Shown piece by piece: positions 25,366-34,583 of a stretch of 64,000 nt of DNA. Both the position numbers and the translations under genes were made by a program. Origin of the DNA: JAFIFT01 sp020051095 (GTDB lineage Bacteria; Pseudomonadota; Gammaproteobacteria; Legionellales; Legionellaceae); NCBI RefSeq assembly GCF_964199965.1, contig NZ_CAXMZT010000003.1:62001-126000 (forward strand). Reading direction: 5' to 3'. Position 1 is the first letter of the stretch; each line of letters opens with the position of its first letter. The notes beneath the pieces were generated by a model that was given only the letters and a program-made list of their open reading frames with translations, made no database searches and was not told the DNA's origin.

Positions 25366-26553
25366 TTATTGAATGATATGTAATTGTTTACCAACTTTTG
25401 CAAAAGCTGAAACGGCTTTATCCAAATCGTCTTTTGTCAAAGCGGCAGACATCTGAGTACGAATTCGAGCAAGCCCTTTAGGCACAACTGGATACGAAAA
25501 CCCTATGACATAGATGCCTTCTTTGAGCAATGCATCGGCCATTTGATTGGCGAGTGCTGCATCGCCTATCATAACAGGAATAATCGCATGCTCGCCAGGG
25601 ATTAAATTAAATCCAAGCTCACCCATTTTTTGACGGAAATAGTGGCTATTTTGCTTCAGTTTTTTGGGCAACTGATTATCTGCCATTAATTTGTCTAACA
25701 CGGTGATTGAGGTTTCTGCGATCACCGGCGCTAAGGTATTGGAAAACAAATAGGGGCGAGAACGCTGGCGTAACCATTCAACAATTGGCTTAGACGCTGA
25801 GGTATAACCACCTGAAGCGCCCCCCAGCGCTTTACCTAACGTTCCTGTGAGAATGTCTATTTTATCCATGACACCAAAATGCTCAGGGGTCCCACGGCCT
25901 CGCTCACCCATAAAACCAACCGCATGGGAATCATCAACCATCACCATGGCATCATATTTTTCAGCAAGGTCGCAAATCGCAGGTAAGTTGGCTAGCGTAC
26001 CATCCATTGAAAAAACACCGTCCGTTGCAATTAAACGAAAACGTGCTGATTTCGCTTCTTGCAATTTTGCCTCGAGATCTGCCATATCATTATTCGCATA
26101 GCGCAGCCTTTGAGCTTTACAGAGGCGAACCCCATCAATAATACTTGCATGATTTAATGCATCACTGATAATGGCATCTTCGGCTGTTAACAACGTTTCA
26201 AACAAACCGGTATTCGCATCAAAACAGGAAGAATATAATATAGTGTCTTCCATACTTAAAAATTGAGAAATCTTTGCTTCTAACTGTTTGTGAGGTGTTT
26301 GCGTGCCACAAATAAAACGCACGGAAGCCATCCCATAACCATATTTCTCAACCGCTGTTTTCGCTGCATCGATGAGATCCGGATTATTGGCGAGCCCCAA
26401 ATAATTATTCGCACATAAGTTGATGACATGCTGATGATTGACAACAATATCCGCTTGTTGTTGGCTCTCAATGACACGCTCCGATTTATAGAGTCCTTCC
26501 TGTTTGACCTGTTCGATTTCAGCTAACAAATGTTGATTAAATCGCTGGTGCAC
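25366..26553 (-). CDS. kbl: Glycine C-acetyltransferase (2-amino-3-ketobutyrate CoA ligase)
   Basis: 395 residues, alpha-oxoamine synthase family, PLP-dependent. PLP-lysine motif TGTLGKALGGASGGY, NNYLGLANN near the start and MVDDSHAVGFMG match Kbl. It cleaves 2-amino-3-ketobutyrate with CoA to glycine and acetyl-CoA, completing threonine degradation begun by Tdh. First gene of the kbl-tdh operon. Its upstream region is filled by two tandem copies of a hairpin repeat. Confidence 0.96.
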   Translation of the reverse strand: MHQRFNQHLLAEIEQVKQEGLYKSERVIESQQQADIVVNHQHVINLCANNYLGLANNPDLIDAAKTAVEKYGYGMASVRFICGTQTPHKQLEAKISQFLSMEDTILYSSCFDANTGLFETLLTAEDAIISDALNHASIIDGVRLCKAQRLRYANNDMADLEAKLQEAKSARFRLIATDGVFSMDGTLANLPAICDLAEKYDAMVMVDDSHAVGFMGERGRGTPEHFGVMDKIDILTGTLGKALGGASGGYTSASKPIVEWLRQRSRPYLFSNTLAPVIAETSITVLDKLMADNQLPKKLKQNSHYFRQKMGELGFNLIPGEHAIIPVMIGDAALANQMADALLKEGIYVIGFSYPVVPKGLARIRTQMSAALTKDDLDKAVSAFAKVGKQLHIIQ

Positions 26554-26627
26554 TTCAGTATCCTCAATTCATTAAAATTGCCCGATGATAGCAAATTATA
26601 GACAATTGCTCTAGTGAAATTAAGAAA

Positions 26628-26877
26628 TGCCTTCTAAATAACTTCTATCATTTTCCCTTCTCCCCAGACATGGGGAGAAGGTGCCCAGAGGGCGGATGAG
26701 GGGTTGTTGATTCGAAGTGATTACTTGAATGTGCAACACTTTGTGCTTGAGATGCCTTCTATTTAACTTCCTTCTTTTTCCCTTCTCCCCAGACATGGGG
26801 AGAAGGTGCCCAGAGGGCGGATGAGGGGTTGTTGATTCGAAGTGATTACTTGAATGTGCAACACTTTGTGCTTGAGA
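26628..26877. repeat. Two tandem 125-bp units of a hairpin repeat
   Basis: The units 26628-26752 and 26753-26877 are nearly identical. Each holds the palindrome CTTCTCCCCAGACATGGGGAGAAG, then GTGCCCAGAGGGCGGATGAGG, GGGTTGTTGATTCGAAG and CACTTTGTGCTTGAGATGC. Other copies lie at 34308-34434 and 42891-42991, and a decayed one at 19870-19986. The unit is non-coding; an open frame across it is accidental. It sits between divergent kbl and the pcm-like gene. Confidence 0.9.
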
Positions 26878-26948
26878 TGCTTTGTATGAAACAAAATTCC
26901 TGTTAAAATTTGCAAATCGTGTTAACAACCTTTTTGATGGGTAAAACA

Positions 26949-27602
26949 ATGCAACCGATGCAAGCCAAAATTAATATGATTAAACAGCAGTTAAGAACAG
27001 CAGAAATCCTGGATCCCAAAGTCCTTGATTTGTATTTTAGCATCGACCGAGCCCATTTTGTCCCCAAAGACTATGCAGATTTCGCCTACTGCGATAAGCA
27101 GATACCTCTGCTGCATGAACAACGCATGCTCACTCCGACTGAAGAAGGAAAAATTTTACAAAACCTCAATTTATCCGGCCATGAAACGGTTTTGGAAATT
27201 GGCACAGGATCTGGGTTTTTAACAGCCATGCTTGCGAAACTCGCTAAAAAAGTCATTTCAATTGACTATTTTTCCGATCTAACCAAATTAGCCGAGTCAA
27301 ATCTTGCTCTCTTGGCGCTCGATAATGTCGAACTAATCACCGGTGATGCGGCAAAGGGGTGGTTGGAAGGCGCACCCTACGATGTTGTCATCATGACAGC
27401 AGCTATCGAGCGAATTGAAGAAAGCCACCGTCTACAAGTTCTACCAGGCGGTAAACTCTTTGCGATTGTTGGGCGCGATCCCATCATGAGTGGCCAACTT
27501 CATCATTACTCCCATGAGCAAACATGGACCTCAGAAGAATTGTTTGAAACAAACATCCCCATGATGATTGATAAGAGTAAACCCAAAGAATTCGTATTTT
27601 AA
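26949..27602 (+). CDS. Protein-L-isoaspartate O-methyltransferase family protein
   Basis: 217 residues from the ATG at 26949; an ATG four codons earlier (26937) is also possible. SAM-dependent methyltransferase: motif I VLEIGTGSGFLTAML, then VISIDYF and DNVELITGDAAKG. The N-terminal MIKQQLRTAEILDPKVL and FVP resemble the Pcm family, which methylates isoaspartate residues in damaged proteins. The central active-site stretch differs from classic Pcm (HEQRMLTPTEEGK instead of GQTISQPYMVA), so activity on isoaspartate is uncertain. Genes like this often lie near tolC in Legionella-type genomes, as here. Confidence 0.8.
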   Translation: MQPMQAKINMIKQQLRTAEILDPKVLDLYFSIDRAHFVPKDYADFAYCDKQIPLLHEQRMLTPTEEGKILQNLNLSGHETVLEIGTGSGFLTAMLAKLAKKVISIDYFSDLTKLAESNLALLALDNVELITGDAAKGWLEGAPYDVVIMTAAIERIEESHRLQVLPGGKLFAIVGRDPIMSGQLHHYSHEQTWTSEELFETNIPMMIDKSKPKEFVF

Positions 27603-27615
27603 TGGGCTTGCTCTA

Positions 27616-27663
27616 AGGCGTGTCCTCACCCCATTAGTTGTAGCGAGGATGTGGACACGCCCT
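27616..27663. repeat. Short GGCGTGTCC-ended palindromic element
   Basis: GGCGTGTCCTCA at 27617 and GTGGACACGCC ending at 27661 are inverted repeats about 48 bases end to end. They have the same ends as the 162-bp element at 40088-40249. An internally deleted copy that may double as a terminator between convergent genes. Confidence 0.7.
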
Positions 27664-27721
27664 TGTATCCCCTGCCCATGCACGCTAATCTGAATAGGTT
27701 GGTTGCACCTATCGATAGCAG

Positions 27722-28561
27722 TTAATCTTCTATTTCAAGGCAGGCATCTACCGCAAGTGGCTCGTCTACCAGCCTTTCTTCACCTAATCCTTTCTCCAAT
27801 CCTTTGAAATCCCACAAATGCTTATCCATTAATTGAGAAGGCTTAACAGATTGTAATGCATGCAATATATTACTCGGGATTTTAGGATTTTCTTCCGCCA
27901 GTGTATCGATTAAGCGAGCGACTTTTTTTCGTGCTAAATTTTCTTGCGATCCACATAAATTACACGGAATAATTGGAAATTGTTGCTCTTGCGCATAGGT
28001 GATAATGTCTTGTTCTTGCACATATGCCATTGGCCGAATAACAATATGCTTTTTATTATCACTGAGTAATTTCGGCGGCATGGAGCGAATATCACCGTTA
28101 TATAAAATAGACATCATCAATGTACGGATTAAATCATCGCGGTGATGGCCCAATGCTATCTTAGTAAACCCATGTTCTTCAGCATAACGATAAATAATGC
28201 CACGACGCAAACGAGAGCAAAGCGAACAATAAGTTTTACCTTCTGGGATTTTCTCTTTGACAATACTGTATGTATCACGGGTTAAAATCTCATAGACAAT
28301 ATCTCTTTCATCTAACCACTGTCGCAAACGACTATCATCCCAACCAGGTTGGGATTGGTCCAACGTGAAAGACATGAGGGAGAACTTATTTCCAGAGCGA
28401 ATTCGCAAATGGTTAAGCAAGGTCAGTAACGTAAAGGAATCCTTCCCGCCCGACAAGCAAACCATCACTTTATCCCCTTTTTGAATCATGTTGTAATCGG
28501 AAATGGCTTTGCCAGTATAATGGAGTAATTTTTTTTCGACAGAGGAAAACGACTGAGACAT
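27722..28561 (-). CDS. ttcA: tRNA 2-thiocytidine(32) synthetase
   Basis: 279 residues. PP-loop ATPase with SGGKDSFTLL, and the two CxxC motifs that bind the [4Fe-4S] cluster: CSLCSRLRRG and CNLCGSQ. It adds sulfur to cytidine 32 of certain tRNAs. Family length and layout are normal. It lies downstream of tolC on the same strand, 66 bases away, and converges with the pcm-like gene. Confidence 0.95.
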   Translation of the reverse strand: MSQSFSSVEKKLLHYTGKAISDYNMIQKGDKVMVCLSGGKDSFTLLTLLNHLRIRSGNKFSLMSFTLDQSQPGWDDSRLRQWLDERDIVYEILTRDTYSIVKEKIPEGKTYCSLCSRLRRGIIYRYAEEHGFTKIALGHHRDDLIRTLMMSILYNGDIRSMPPKLLSDNKKHIVIRPMAYVQEQDIITYAQEQQFPIIPCNLCGSQENLARKKVARLIDTLAEENPKIPSNILHALQSVKPSQLMDKHLWDFKGLEKGLGEERLVDEPLAVDACLEIED

Positions 28562-28627
28562 CAGAAATAGTACCTATAAAACACGTGAATTATGGGGGAA
28601 ACGCCTAGGTATTTCATAAAACCCAGG

Positions 28628-30022
28628 TTATTTGCCGCTCTTTGATTGATCGCCAGAATAAAAGCCGCTCACTCGCGTGGTTTTTAACCAGGAGTTAACG
28701 AGCTCAATATCATCAACATTCAAAGTGCCAGCAAGGAATTTTAACTGAAGAATGGCAAGAATGAAAGCATATTGATCTTGTGCTAGCTGCCTTTGTGCTT
28801 CAAATAAGCGTTGTTGGGCAAGTGTTACATCCACCATGGTGCGGGTCCCAACTTGAAACTGAGCCTCCGTGCTTTCCACCGTGTTTTGCTGAGAAATCAG
28901 CGTTTGTCTATCCGCCTTAACTTTGCTGATGCCATTGATAATGGTGTTATAGGCAATCCGGGTATCCACCACCACCCCGCGATAAGATTGCTCTAATTGT
29001 TCAGAGGCCACTTGGAAATTATATTGCGCTTGCCTAACCTGTGACTCCACCAACCCCCCTTGAAATAAAGGGACACTTAACACTATGCCTATGCGAGCAT
29101 CGCCATTATTGGCGGGTGCAAAAAAATTCGAGTTATTGATTTTGTTGCGAACCTGTAAGGCAGTGCCTTCAACCCCTAACGTCGGCATATGCCCAGCATT
29201 AGCGGCTTTTATATTATCTCTTGCTGCTTCTAAATTATACTTTCTTGCTAAATAACTATAATTTTGACTGATGCTAGTATTCACCCAGTCATCAATATCC
29301 GCTGGCTCAGGCTTTATCAGAGGGACATATTGGTTTCTAAGTGGTGCGATTGACTCATATTTGTGTGCGGTTAATTTACGTAAATTTTCCTTTTGATTTT
29401 CAAGATTATTCTCGCCAGCAATGACTTCTGCTGTTGACTGATCAAACGCTGCTTTTGCTTCATAGACAGAGGTGATGGCATCCAAACCCACCTTAAACCG
29501 TTGATTTGCTTGTTGATACTGCCGGTGGTTCGCACGCTTTTTAGCGATAGCAAAGACCAAGGTGTCGTTCGCTAACAAAACATCAAAATATGATCGAGCC
29601 GTTCTTAATATTAAGTCTTGGGCGGCACTGTTAAAAACAGCCTGTGCTGCTTTGACGGTTGCATGAGCCTGTCTTAACGATGCCCACACTTTAAAATTAA
29701 AAATTGTTTGAGAAGTAGTCAGCTGCCAAATAGTGGTGTCAAAGGTCCCTTGGAAACTGAATAACCCACCAATGGTATTTGTTGTTGTATCTTGGATAAC
29801 TCGATAGGTGCTAGCCCTAACACTTGCTTGTGGGTATAACGGTGCTCTTGCTTGAGGGACAGCCTCACGAGAGGCCATGTAGGTGCTATAAGCTTCTTTG
29901 AATATGGGATCATTTTCTAATGCCTGTTTATAAACATCCATCAAATCGGCAGGCGCTGCATAGCTTAATGATGCTAGTATAAGCAAACTAGTCAATGTAA
30001 TATTGCGTAGCCATGTCATCAT
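28628..30022 (-). CDS. tolC: TolC family outer membrane efflux protein
   Basis: 464 residues with signal peptide (MMTWLRNITLTSLLILASLSYA). Two repeated outer-membrane-efflux halves: SVRASTYR and the second repeat LVESQVRQAQYNFQVASEQL... with periodic helices typical of the trimeric tunnel. It connects inner membrane pumps to the outside for drug efflux and type I secretion. Its start has two ATGs in a row. The RND adaptor and pump at 59.9-64 kb would need such a channel. Assignment to TolC rather than another OEP paralogue is based on length and neighbours. Confidence 0.92.
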   Translation of the reverse strand: MMTWLRNITLTSLLILASLSYAAPADLMDVYKQALENDPIFKEAYSTYMASREAVPQARAPLYPQASVRASTYRVIQDTTTNTIGGLFSFQGTFDTTIWQLTTSQTIFNFKVWASLRQAHATVKAAQAVFNSAAQDLILRTARSYFDVLLANDTLVFAIAKKRANHRQYQQANQRFKVGLDAITSVYEAKAAFDQSTAEVIAGENNLENQKENLRKLTAHKYESIAPLRNQYVPLIKPEPADIDDWVNTSISQNYSYLARKYNLEAARDNIKAANAGHMPTLGVEGTALQVRNKINNSNFFAPANNGDARIGIVLSVPLFQGGLVESQVRQAQYNFQVASEQLEQSYRGVVVDTRIAYNTIINGISKVKADRQTLISQQNTVESTEAQFQVGTRTMVDVTLAQQRLFEAQRQLAQDQYAFILAILQLKFLAGTLNVDDIELVNSWLKTTRVSGFYSGDQSKSGK

Positions 30023-30218
30023 CTAATGGTTAAACCCTGTTCTTATTATCTCTTTTAAAAATTGGTTTGAAAATTGCCAACATTCCGTAACGCTTTATCT
30101 GGATACGGTTTTAAGTATCTCTATGATAGCAATATCATCCCATAATCAATCTAAAGACGCAATCGCATACCGCGAATATCAACGTATTTTAAATTGGTTG
30201 TAACTTCGCCTTGTTTCA

Positions 30219-30385
30219 ATATACCCGTGATCATTCAAAATGCGAGGATTTATGCGCCTTTATTTTTGGATCCTGCACAACGTTAAAAATCGCGCAATGA
30301 CTCATTCCCTTGTGTGTTTTTTAACGTTGTGCAGGGCGAAAGAGAAAAAGCAGAAAACTCGCTTTTTGAATGATCACGGGTATAT
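30219..30385. mobile_element. MITE-like element with ATATACCCGTGATCATTC inverted ends
   Basis: Left end 30219-30246 (ATATACCCGTGATCATTC then GCGAG) is inverted at 30358-30385 (CTCGC then GAATGATCACGGGTATAT). A second inner palindrome pairs TGCACAACGTTAAAAA (about 30273-30288) with TTTTTTAACGTTGTGCA (about 30317-30333). The whole can fold as nested stems. No coding capacity. It ends two bases before the rsmB stop codon. A lone end of the same family occurs at 42989-43011. Confidence 0.85.
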
Positions 30386-30387
30386 AC

Positions 30388-31686
30388 TTAGGACTTGCGT
30401 AATAGGGCATAATAGAATCCATCGTAACCGTTAGGTGTTGGGAATAATTGCAACCCAAGTTTCGAGGCAGAGGGTAAATTGAGTTGAATAGGCTCAACAT
30501 TTGCATCGCCCCATTGTTCGCAAAACGCTTCCATTTGCTGATCATTTTCTTCCGGTAATATTGAGCAAGTAGCATAGAGCAATAGTCCACCTGGTTTTAA
30601 TAAAGGCCACAATGCATTCAATAATCGCTTTTGTGTTTCGATTAACTGGGTAATATCTTCCGGCTTTCGGTGGTATTTTATATCCGGATGGCGTCGAACC
30701 ACCCCAAGTGCTGAGCATGGCGCATCCAAGAGTATTCTGTCAAATGGCTTCCCATCCCACCAAGCATCAACATCCCCCGCGTCAGCACACAAAAGGCTTG
30801 CCTGAAGATTAAGGCGCTTTAAATTTTCCCGAATTTTTTCAAGCCTTTTTTCGGAGACATCGATTGCGACAACTTCTGCTAACGTTGGTTCCAGTTCCAA
30901 CATATGACAGGTTTTTCCACCCGGTGCCGCACAAGCATCCAAGACGCGTTGACCGGGAGATAAACGCAATAAAGGCCCAGCTAGCTGAGCAGCCTCATCT
31001 TGCACAGACAATAATCCCTGACTAAATCCTGGCATTTCCTCCACAGCCATTGGGGTTGATAACGTGATGGCTGTGGGAACATGTTGGGATAAACGGCTGA
31101 ACACCCCGACTGCTTCTAATTGTTGAGAATAGGTAAGTGGCGTGGTTTTCGCTGAGTTTACCCGTATTGTCATTGGTGCCTGATGATCGTTTGCCTTGAG
31201 TAGTTGTTGATAGTGGTCAGGCCAGGCTTGACGAAGCTTATCGATTAGCCAGACCGGGTGGTTATATCGATATCGTTCATCCTGCTCACATTGCAGAAGG
31301 ATATTAGCCTTATCACGAATAAATCGACGCAACACCCCATTAACCATTCCCGAAGCCCAGCCCAGGTTATTCACACGGGTCAAAGAAACCGTCTCTGTGA
31401 CACATGCATAATCCGGTTTATCGGTGGACTGAAGTTGGAAAATGCCCATCAGCAACAATATTTCTAGGGCTTTCTTTTTTGGTTTTTTATCCACTAACTG
31501 GTTGATGATGACGGATAAACGTTGATAATCTCGAAGCGTACCAAAACAGATTGCTTTAGCGTAGGCGGGTATATCGGGGAACACACTCAATGCTTGGGTT
31601 AACGATTGACCTTCAATCATCACCGCTTTTAAGGCTTCAAAGGCCTTAAGACGTGCATTATTGTGGGTTGAGGGTGACTTCATCAC
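30388..31686 (-). CDS. rsmB: 16S rRNA (cytosine967-C5)-methyltransferase
   Basis: 432 residues, normal for RsmB. An NusB-like RNA-binding domain fills the first 140 residues. The methyltransferase has DACAAPGGKT (SAM), LDAPCSALGVVRRHPDIK (motif IV) and YATCSILPEEND with the catalytic Cys. It methylates C967 of 16S rRNA. Its start overlaps fmt by four bases, giving the classical def-fmt-rsmB operon. A palindromic element lies right after its stop. Confidence 0.96.
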   Translation of the reverse strand: MMKSPSTHNNARLKAFEALKAVMIEGQSLTQALSVFPDIPAYAKAICFGTLRDYQRLSVIINQLVDKKPKKKALEILLLMGIFQLQSTDKPDYACVTETVSLTRVNNLGWASGMVNGVLRRFIRDKANILLQCEQDERYRYNHPVWLIDKLRQAWPDHYQQLLKANDHQAPMTIRVNSAKTTPLTYSQQLEAVGVFSRLSQHVPTAITLSTPMAVEEMPGFSQGLLSVQDEAAQLAGPLLRLSPGQRVLDACAAPGGKTCHMLELEPTLAEVVAIDVSEKRLEKIRENLKRLNLQASLLCADAGDVDAWWDGKPFDRILLDAPCSALGVVRRHPDIKYHRKPEDITQLIETQKRLLNALWPLLKPGGLLLYATCSILPEENDQQMEAFCEQWGDANVEPIQLNLPSASKLGLQLFPTPNGYDGFYYALLRKS

Positions 31687-32645
31687 AGCGCTTCAGACAA
31701 CAATTGCTGACCCACTGCTAAATCTTTTTTTCCGGATGCTAGCCATTCTGCGACAGACAACACTTTACCGCCCGGGAATTGCAGCTGATTCACGCAATAG
31801 GCTTCATGACCACAGGCAACAACCATCCCTTGTTTATCAAGCTGAATGATTTCTCCCGGGTTTGCATTCGTCGTGATATCCACTCGATGCCCAGAAACAA
31901 TTCGCAATCGCACCTGTTCCGATAGATCAGTATACGCAACTGGCCAAGGATAAAACGCTCTAACCTGGCAGTCAATTTGCCAGGCACTTTGTTGCCAGTT
32001 TACTCTTGCATCTTCTTTAGAAATCTTAGGCGCATAAGTAACTCCTTCTTCAGGTTGTGGAACACACTCAACCGGATGTGTCGGGAGCCTTTCAAGAATC
32101 TCAAGCAATGGGGAAGCCGCAAGAGCTGCCAATTTATCATGCAAAACGGCGGCCGTATCTTGATTGCCTATTGGACAAGGTATTTTTTTTAAGCTAGGCC
32201 CTGTGTCCATACCAACATCCATTTGCATGATGGTGATGCCTGTTTGTGCATCACCTGCCAGGATGGCCTGTTGGATAGGAGAAGCCCCACGCCATCGTGG
32301 CAGTAATGAGGCATGAATATTGATGCAGCCAAATCGAGGGATAGCTAAAATGGCTTTGGGTAAAATCAGTCCATATGCAATCACAATCATCACATCGGGC
32401 TTAAGGAGGCGTATCGCCTCTTGGGCCTCTATATCGCGTAAAGTGTCAGGTTGGTGGACTAAATAGCCCTTCTCTTGCGCCCATTGCTTGACGGGGGATG
32501 CTTGCAATTTTCTCCCTCGCCCAGCCGGCCTATCGGGTTGGGTCCATACGCCTAAAACTGAATGATGACTTTTAGCAATGGCTTCAAAACAAGGTAACGC
32601 AAAATCAGGTGTTCCAGCTAAGAGAATCTTTAGCGGTTTATTCAT
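31683..32645 (-). CDS. fmt: Methionyl-tRNA formyltransferase
   Basis: 320 residues from the ATG at 32643-32645, which begins MNKPLKILLAGTPDFA, the family N-terminus. Motifs ILLAGTPDFALPCF and the formyl-donor/active-site HASLLPRWRGASPIQ are intact, and the C-terminal tRNA-binding domain follows. It formylates initiator Met-tRNA. Start overlaps def by 8 bases and rsmB by 4, so the three genes are coupled. Confidence 0.97.
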   Translation of the reverse strand: MNKPLKILLAGTPDFALPCFEAIAKSHHSVLGVWTQPDRPAGRGRKLQASPVKQWAQEKGYLVHQPDTLRDIEAQEAIRLLKPDVMIVIAYGLILPKAILAIPRFGCINIHASLLPRWRGASPIQQAILAGDAQTGITIMQMDVGMDTGPSLKKIPCPIGNQDTAAVLHDKLAALAASPLLEILERLPTHPVECVPQPEEGVTYAPKISKEDARVNWQQSAWQIDCQVRAFYPWPVAYTDLSEQVRLRIVSGHRVDITTNANPGEIIQLDKQGMVVACGHEAYCVNQLQFPGGKVLSVAEWLASGKKDLAVGQQLLSEAL

Positions 32646-33153
32646 GCTTTTTTGCCTTGACTCGCAAATGCTTATCCATTTTTCTTCGCGCCACTTTACG
32701 CTTGAGTGGGGAAAGTAGATCAATGAATAATTTGCCATTCAAATGATCGATTTCATGCTGCAAACATTCACCCAATAATCCATCAGCGCTAATTTCAAAC
32801 GGTTTTCCATGTCTATCCAAAGCAGAAACGGTCACTTTATCAGCGCGGATCACTTTTTCATAGGGGCCTGGAACGGATAAACAGCCTTCAACATACTCTT
32901 TCTCACCCTCTCTTTCAATTATTTTGGGATTGATGATCACCAGCTGATTTTTTTTATCTCCAATGACATCAATCACTGATAATTGCTTACTAATACCAAT
33001 TTGGGGCGCTGCAAGACCAACACCGCGTGCCTCATATAAGGTATCAAACATGTCTTCAATCAACGTTTGCAGGGCATCATCAAATTGATTGATCGGTGCT
33101 GCAACTTTGCGAAGGCAAGGGTCAGGTAAATAGACGATTGGATAAATAGCCAT
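32638..33153 (-). CDS. def: Peptide deformylase
   Basis: 171 residues from the ATG at 33151-33153; the longer frame to 33204 is not needed. All three motifs are intact: GVGLAAPQIG, EGCLSVPG (metal Cys) and QHEIDHLNG (metal His, catalytic Glu). It removes the formyl group from nascent proteins. First gene of def-fmt-rsmB, divergent from the LysM gene, an arrangement widespread in gammaproteobacteria. Confidence 0.97.
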   Translation of the reverse strand: MAIYPIVYLPDPCLRKVAAPINQFDDALQTLIEDMFDTLYEARGVGLAAPQIGISKQLSVIDVIGDKKNQLVIINPKIIEREGEKEYVEGCLSVPGPYEKVIRADKVTVSALDRHGKPFEISADGLLGECLQHEIDHLNGKLFIDLLSPLKRKVARRKMDKHLRVKAKKHE

Positions 33154-33233
33154 ACTAACTCTATATTTTTCATTAAAAAGCGTGTTATTATCCCTAATAG
33201 TCATTTATTTAGCAAGTAAAAAGGGACATGACC

Positions 33234-34256
33234 ATGCGGCTACTGCTCATGATGGTGTTTTTAATTTCAACCACTGCTCAAGCCATCACTTTACGAGACG
33301 ATTATCCAAAAACCTATACCGTTCAACCTGGCGATACGCTTTGGTCGATTGCTCATCAATACTTGCAAAAACCTTGGGAATGGAAAGCGCTATGGCATGC
33401 AAACCCAACTATCAAAAATCCCAATCGGCTTTATCCAGGCGATGTCTTAAAGCTTAGCTTTTACCAAAAACAACCCTTTTTAAAAGTGTTGCCTAATGGC
33501 ACCATCAAACTATCCCCACACACCCGCATTGAGGGCGGTGCTAATGCCATTCCGCCAATTCATTTAACCGATATTGAGCCGTTTTTAAATAACTCATGGG
33601 TATTTGATGAAGATCGATTAAACGAAGCGCCCTATGTGCTTGATTATCTAGGTGAGCGTTTAAGAGCCGGCCAAGGCGATCGCGTTTATGTAAAATGCTT
33701 GCATCCAAGTACCAAACTGCCGGTGGGTGAAAGGCTATCCTATGCAGTCTTTCGACCAAGTGGCATTTATCGAGAACCGGAAACGAATCGGTGTTTGGGT
33801 TATAAATCTCGACTGATTGGCTATGGTGAATTAATTCAAGGTGGGGAGCCTGCTGTATTATTACTGACGGAGATCACCACAGGTGTCGAAGTCGCTGACA
33901 GGGTCATCCCCAATCAACACCCCTATTTTGACTTATATTTCGAGCCGCAAGAGCCGACCAAACAGTTTAAAGGCTCCATTATCGACCTATTGGGAGATGA
34001 TGAGCAGGGGGCAACAGGGTATGTGGCTGTCTTAGATCGAGGAAAAGATTATAACCTTGAGCCGGGCGATGTCCTTGCCATTTACAGCCGACCGAAAGCC
34101 GTGCGCGATCCGATTAACACAGGCCAAACGGTCATGCTACCCCCTGAGCGAATTGGCGAAGTGATGGTGTTTAGAACCTTTACTCACACCAGTTTTGCGC
34201 TAATTGTGAATTCGACTCAAGTCATACATAAGCTTGATAATGTCTGCAATCCCTAA
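33234..34256 (+). CDS. LysM-domain secreted protein
   Basis: 340 residues. ATG at 33234 is chosen over 33228 because AAGGGA (33221-33226) leaves only one base to the earlier ATG. Signal peptide MRLLLMMVFLISTTAQA. One LysM domain at about residues 28-75 (TYTVQPGDTLWSIAHQYL, NRLYPGDVLKL) for peptidoglycan binding. The rest, about 260 residues, is the uncharacterised tail seen in this family. The gene is found upstream of dprA and divergent from def in many gammaproteobacteria. Likely periplasmic. Confidence 0.9.
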   Translation: MRLLLMMVFLISTTAQAITLRDDYPKTYTVQPGDTLWSIAHQYLQKPWEWKALWHANPTIKNPNRLYPGDVLKLSFYQKQPFLKVLPNGTIKLSPHTRIEGGANAIPPIHLTDIEPFLNNSWVFDEDRLNEAPYVLDYLGERLRAGQGDRVYVKCLHPSTKLPVGERLSYAVFRPSGIYREPETNRCLGYKSRLIGYGELIQGGEPAVLLLTEITTGVEVADRVIPNQHPYFDLYFEPQEPTKQFKGSIIDLLGDDEQGATGYVAVLDRGKDYNLEPGDVLAIYSRPKAVRDPINTGQTVMLPPERIGEVMVFRTFTHTSFALIVNSTQVIHKLDNVCNP

Positions 34257-34307
34257 ATGCGATATAACGGATAGTCAAATTTAGTCATTGCAATTTTATA
34301 TTGACAG

Positions 34308-34434
34308 GACTTCTAAATAACTTCCCTCAATTTCCCCTCTCCCCGGAAACGGGGAGAAGGTGCCCGAAGGGCGGGAGAGGGGTTTTTGTAATAAAGTTAT
34401 ATCCTGATGTGTGGCACAAAGTGCCTGAAATGCT
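34308..34434. repeat. Copy of the ~125-bp hairpin repeat
   Basis: CTTCTAAATAACTTCCCTC, then the hairpin CTCTCCCCGGAAACGGGGAGAAGG, GTGCCCGAAGGGCGGGAGAGG and GGCACAAAGTGCCTGAAATGC match the tandem units at 26628-26877 in order. The hairpin loop differs (GAAA), but the stem is kept by paired changes, suggesting that folding matters or that inversion pairs were gene-converted. Confidence 0.85.
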
Positions 34435-34549
34435 TACGAAAAACCCAAGATCGAGGCAAAAAAAGTTTTTACTGAGGGAGTTTAGATTAACTAAATGACC
34501 GAATTAATAACTTTTTTAACGAAGAGATTGGGGGGGGGCGTAAGTCCTA
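34433..34549. repeat. AGGACTTATGAAAAAC-type palindromic element next to the hairpin repeat
   Basis: Begins CTTACGAAAAACCCAAGATCG and runs through TTTAGATTAACTAAATGACC to GGCGTAAGTCCTA. It matches the complete copy at 48375-48496. Its left end abuts or shares the last bases of the hairpin repeat, as though it inserted there. A run of nine G near 34530 is unusual. Confidence 0.8.
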
Positions 34550-34583
34550 ATAGAGACAACCTCAAAGGAAAAGTTCAATCGCT

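Noticed and set aside
26628..26877. Possible CRISPR array from tandem repeats
   Set aside because: Only two long units without variable spacers, and no cas genes nearby.
26620..26949. Open frame of 109 codons on the minus strand across the tandem repeat
   Set aside because: The frame is made of two copies of a non-coding hairpin repeat, and the protein repeats itself only because of that.
30240..30434. Open frame of 64 codons inside the palindromic element before rsmB
   Set aside because: It lies on inverted repeats, overlaps the rsmB end and shows no ribosome site or sensible protein.
34301..34498. Open frame of 65 codons before dprA
   Set aside because: It runs through two repeat families and is not preserved in other copies.
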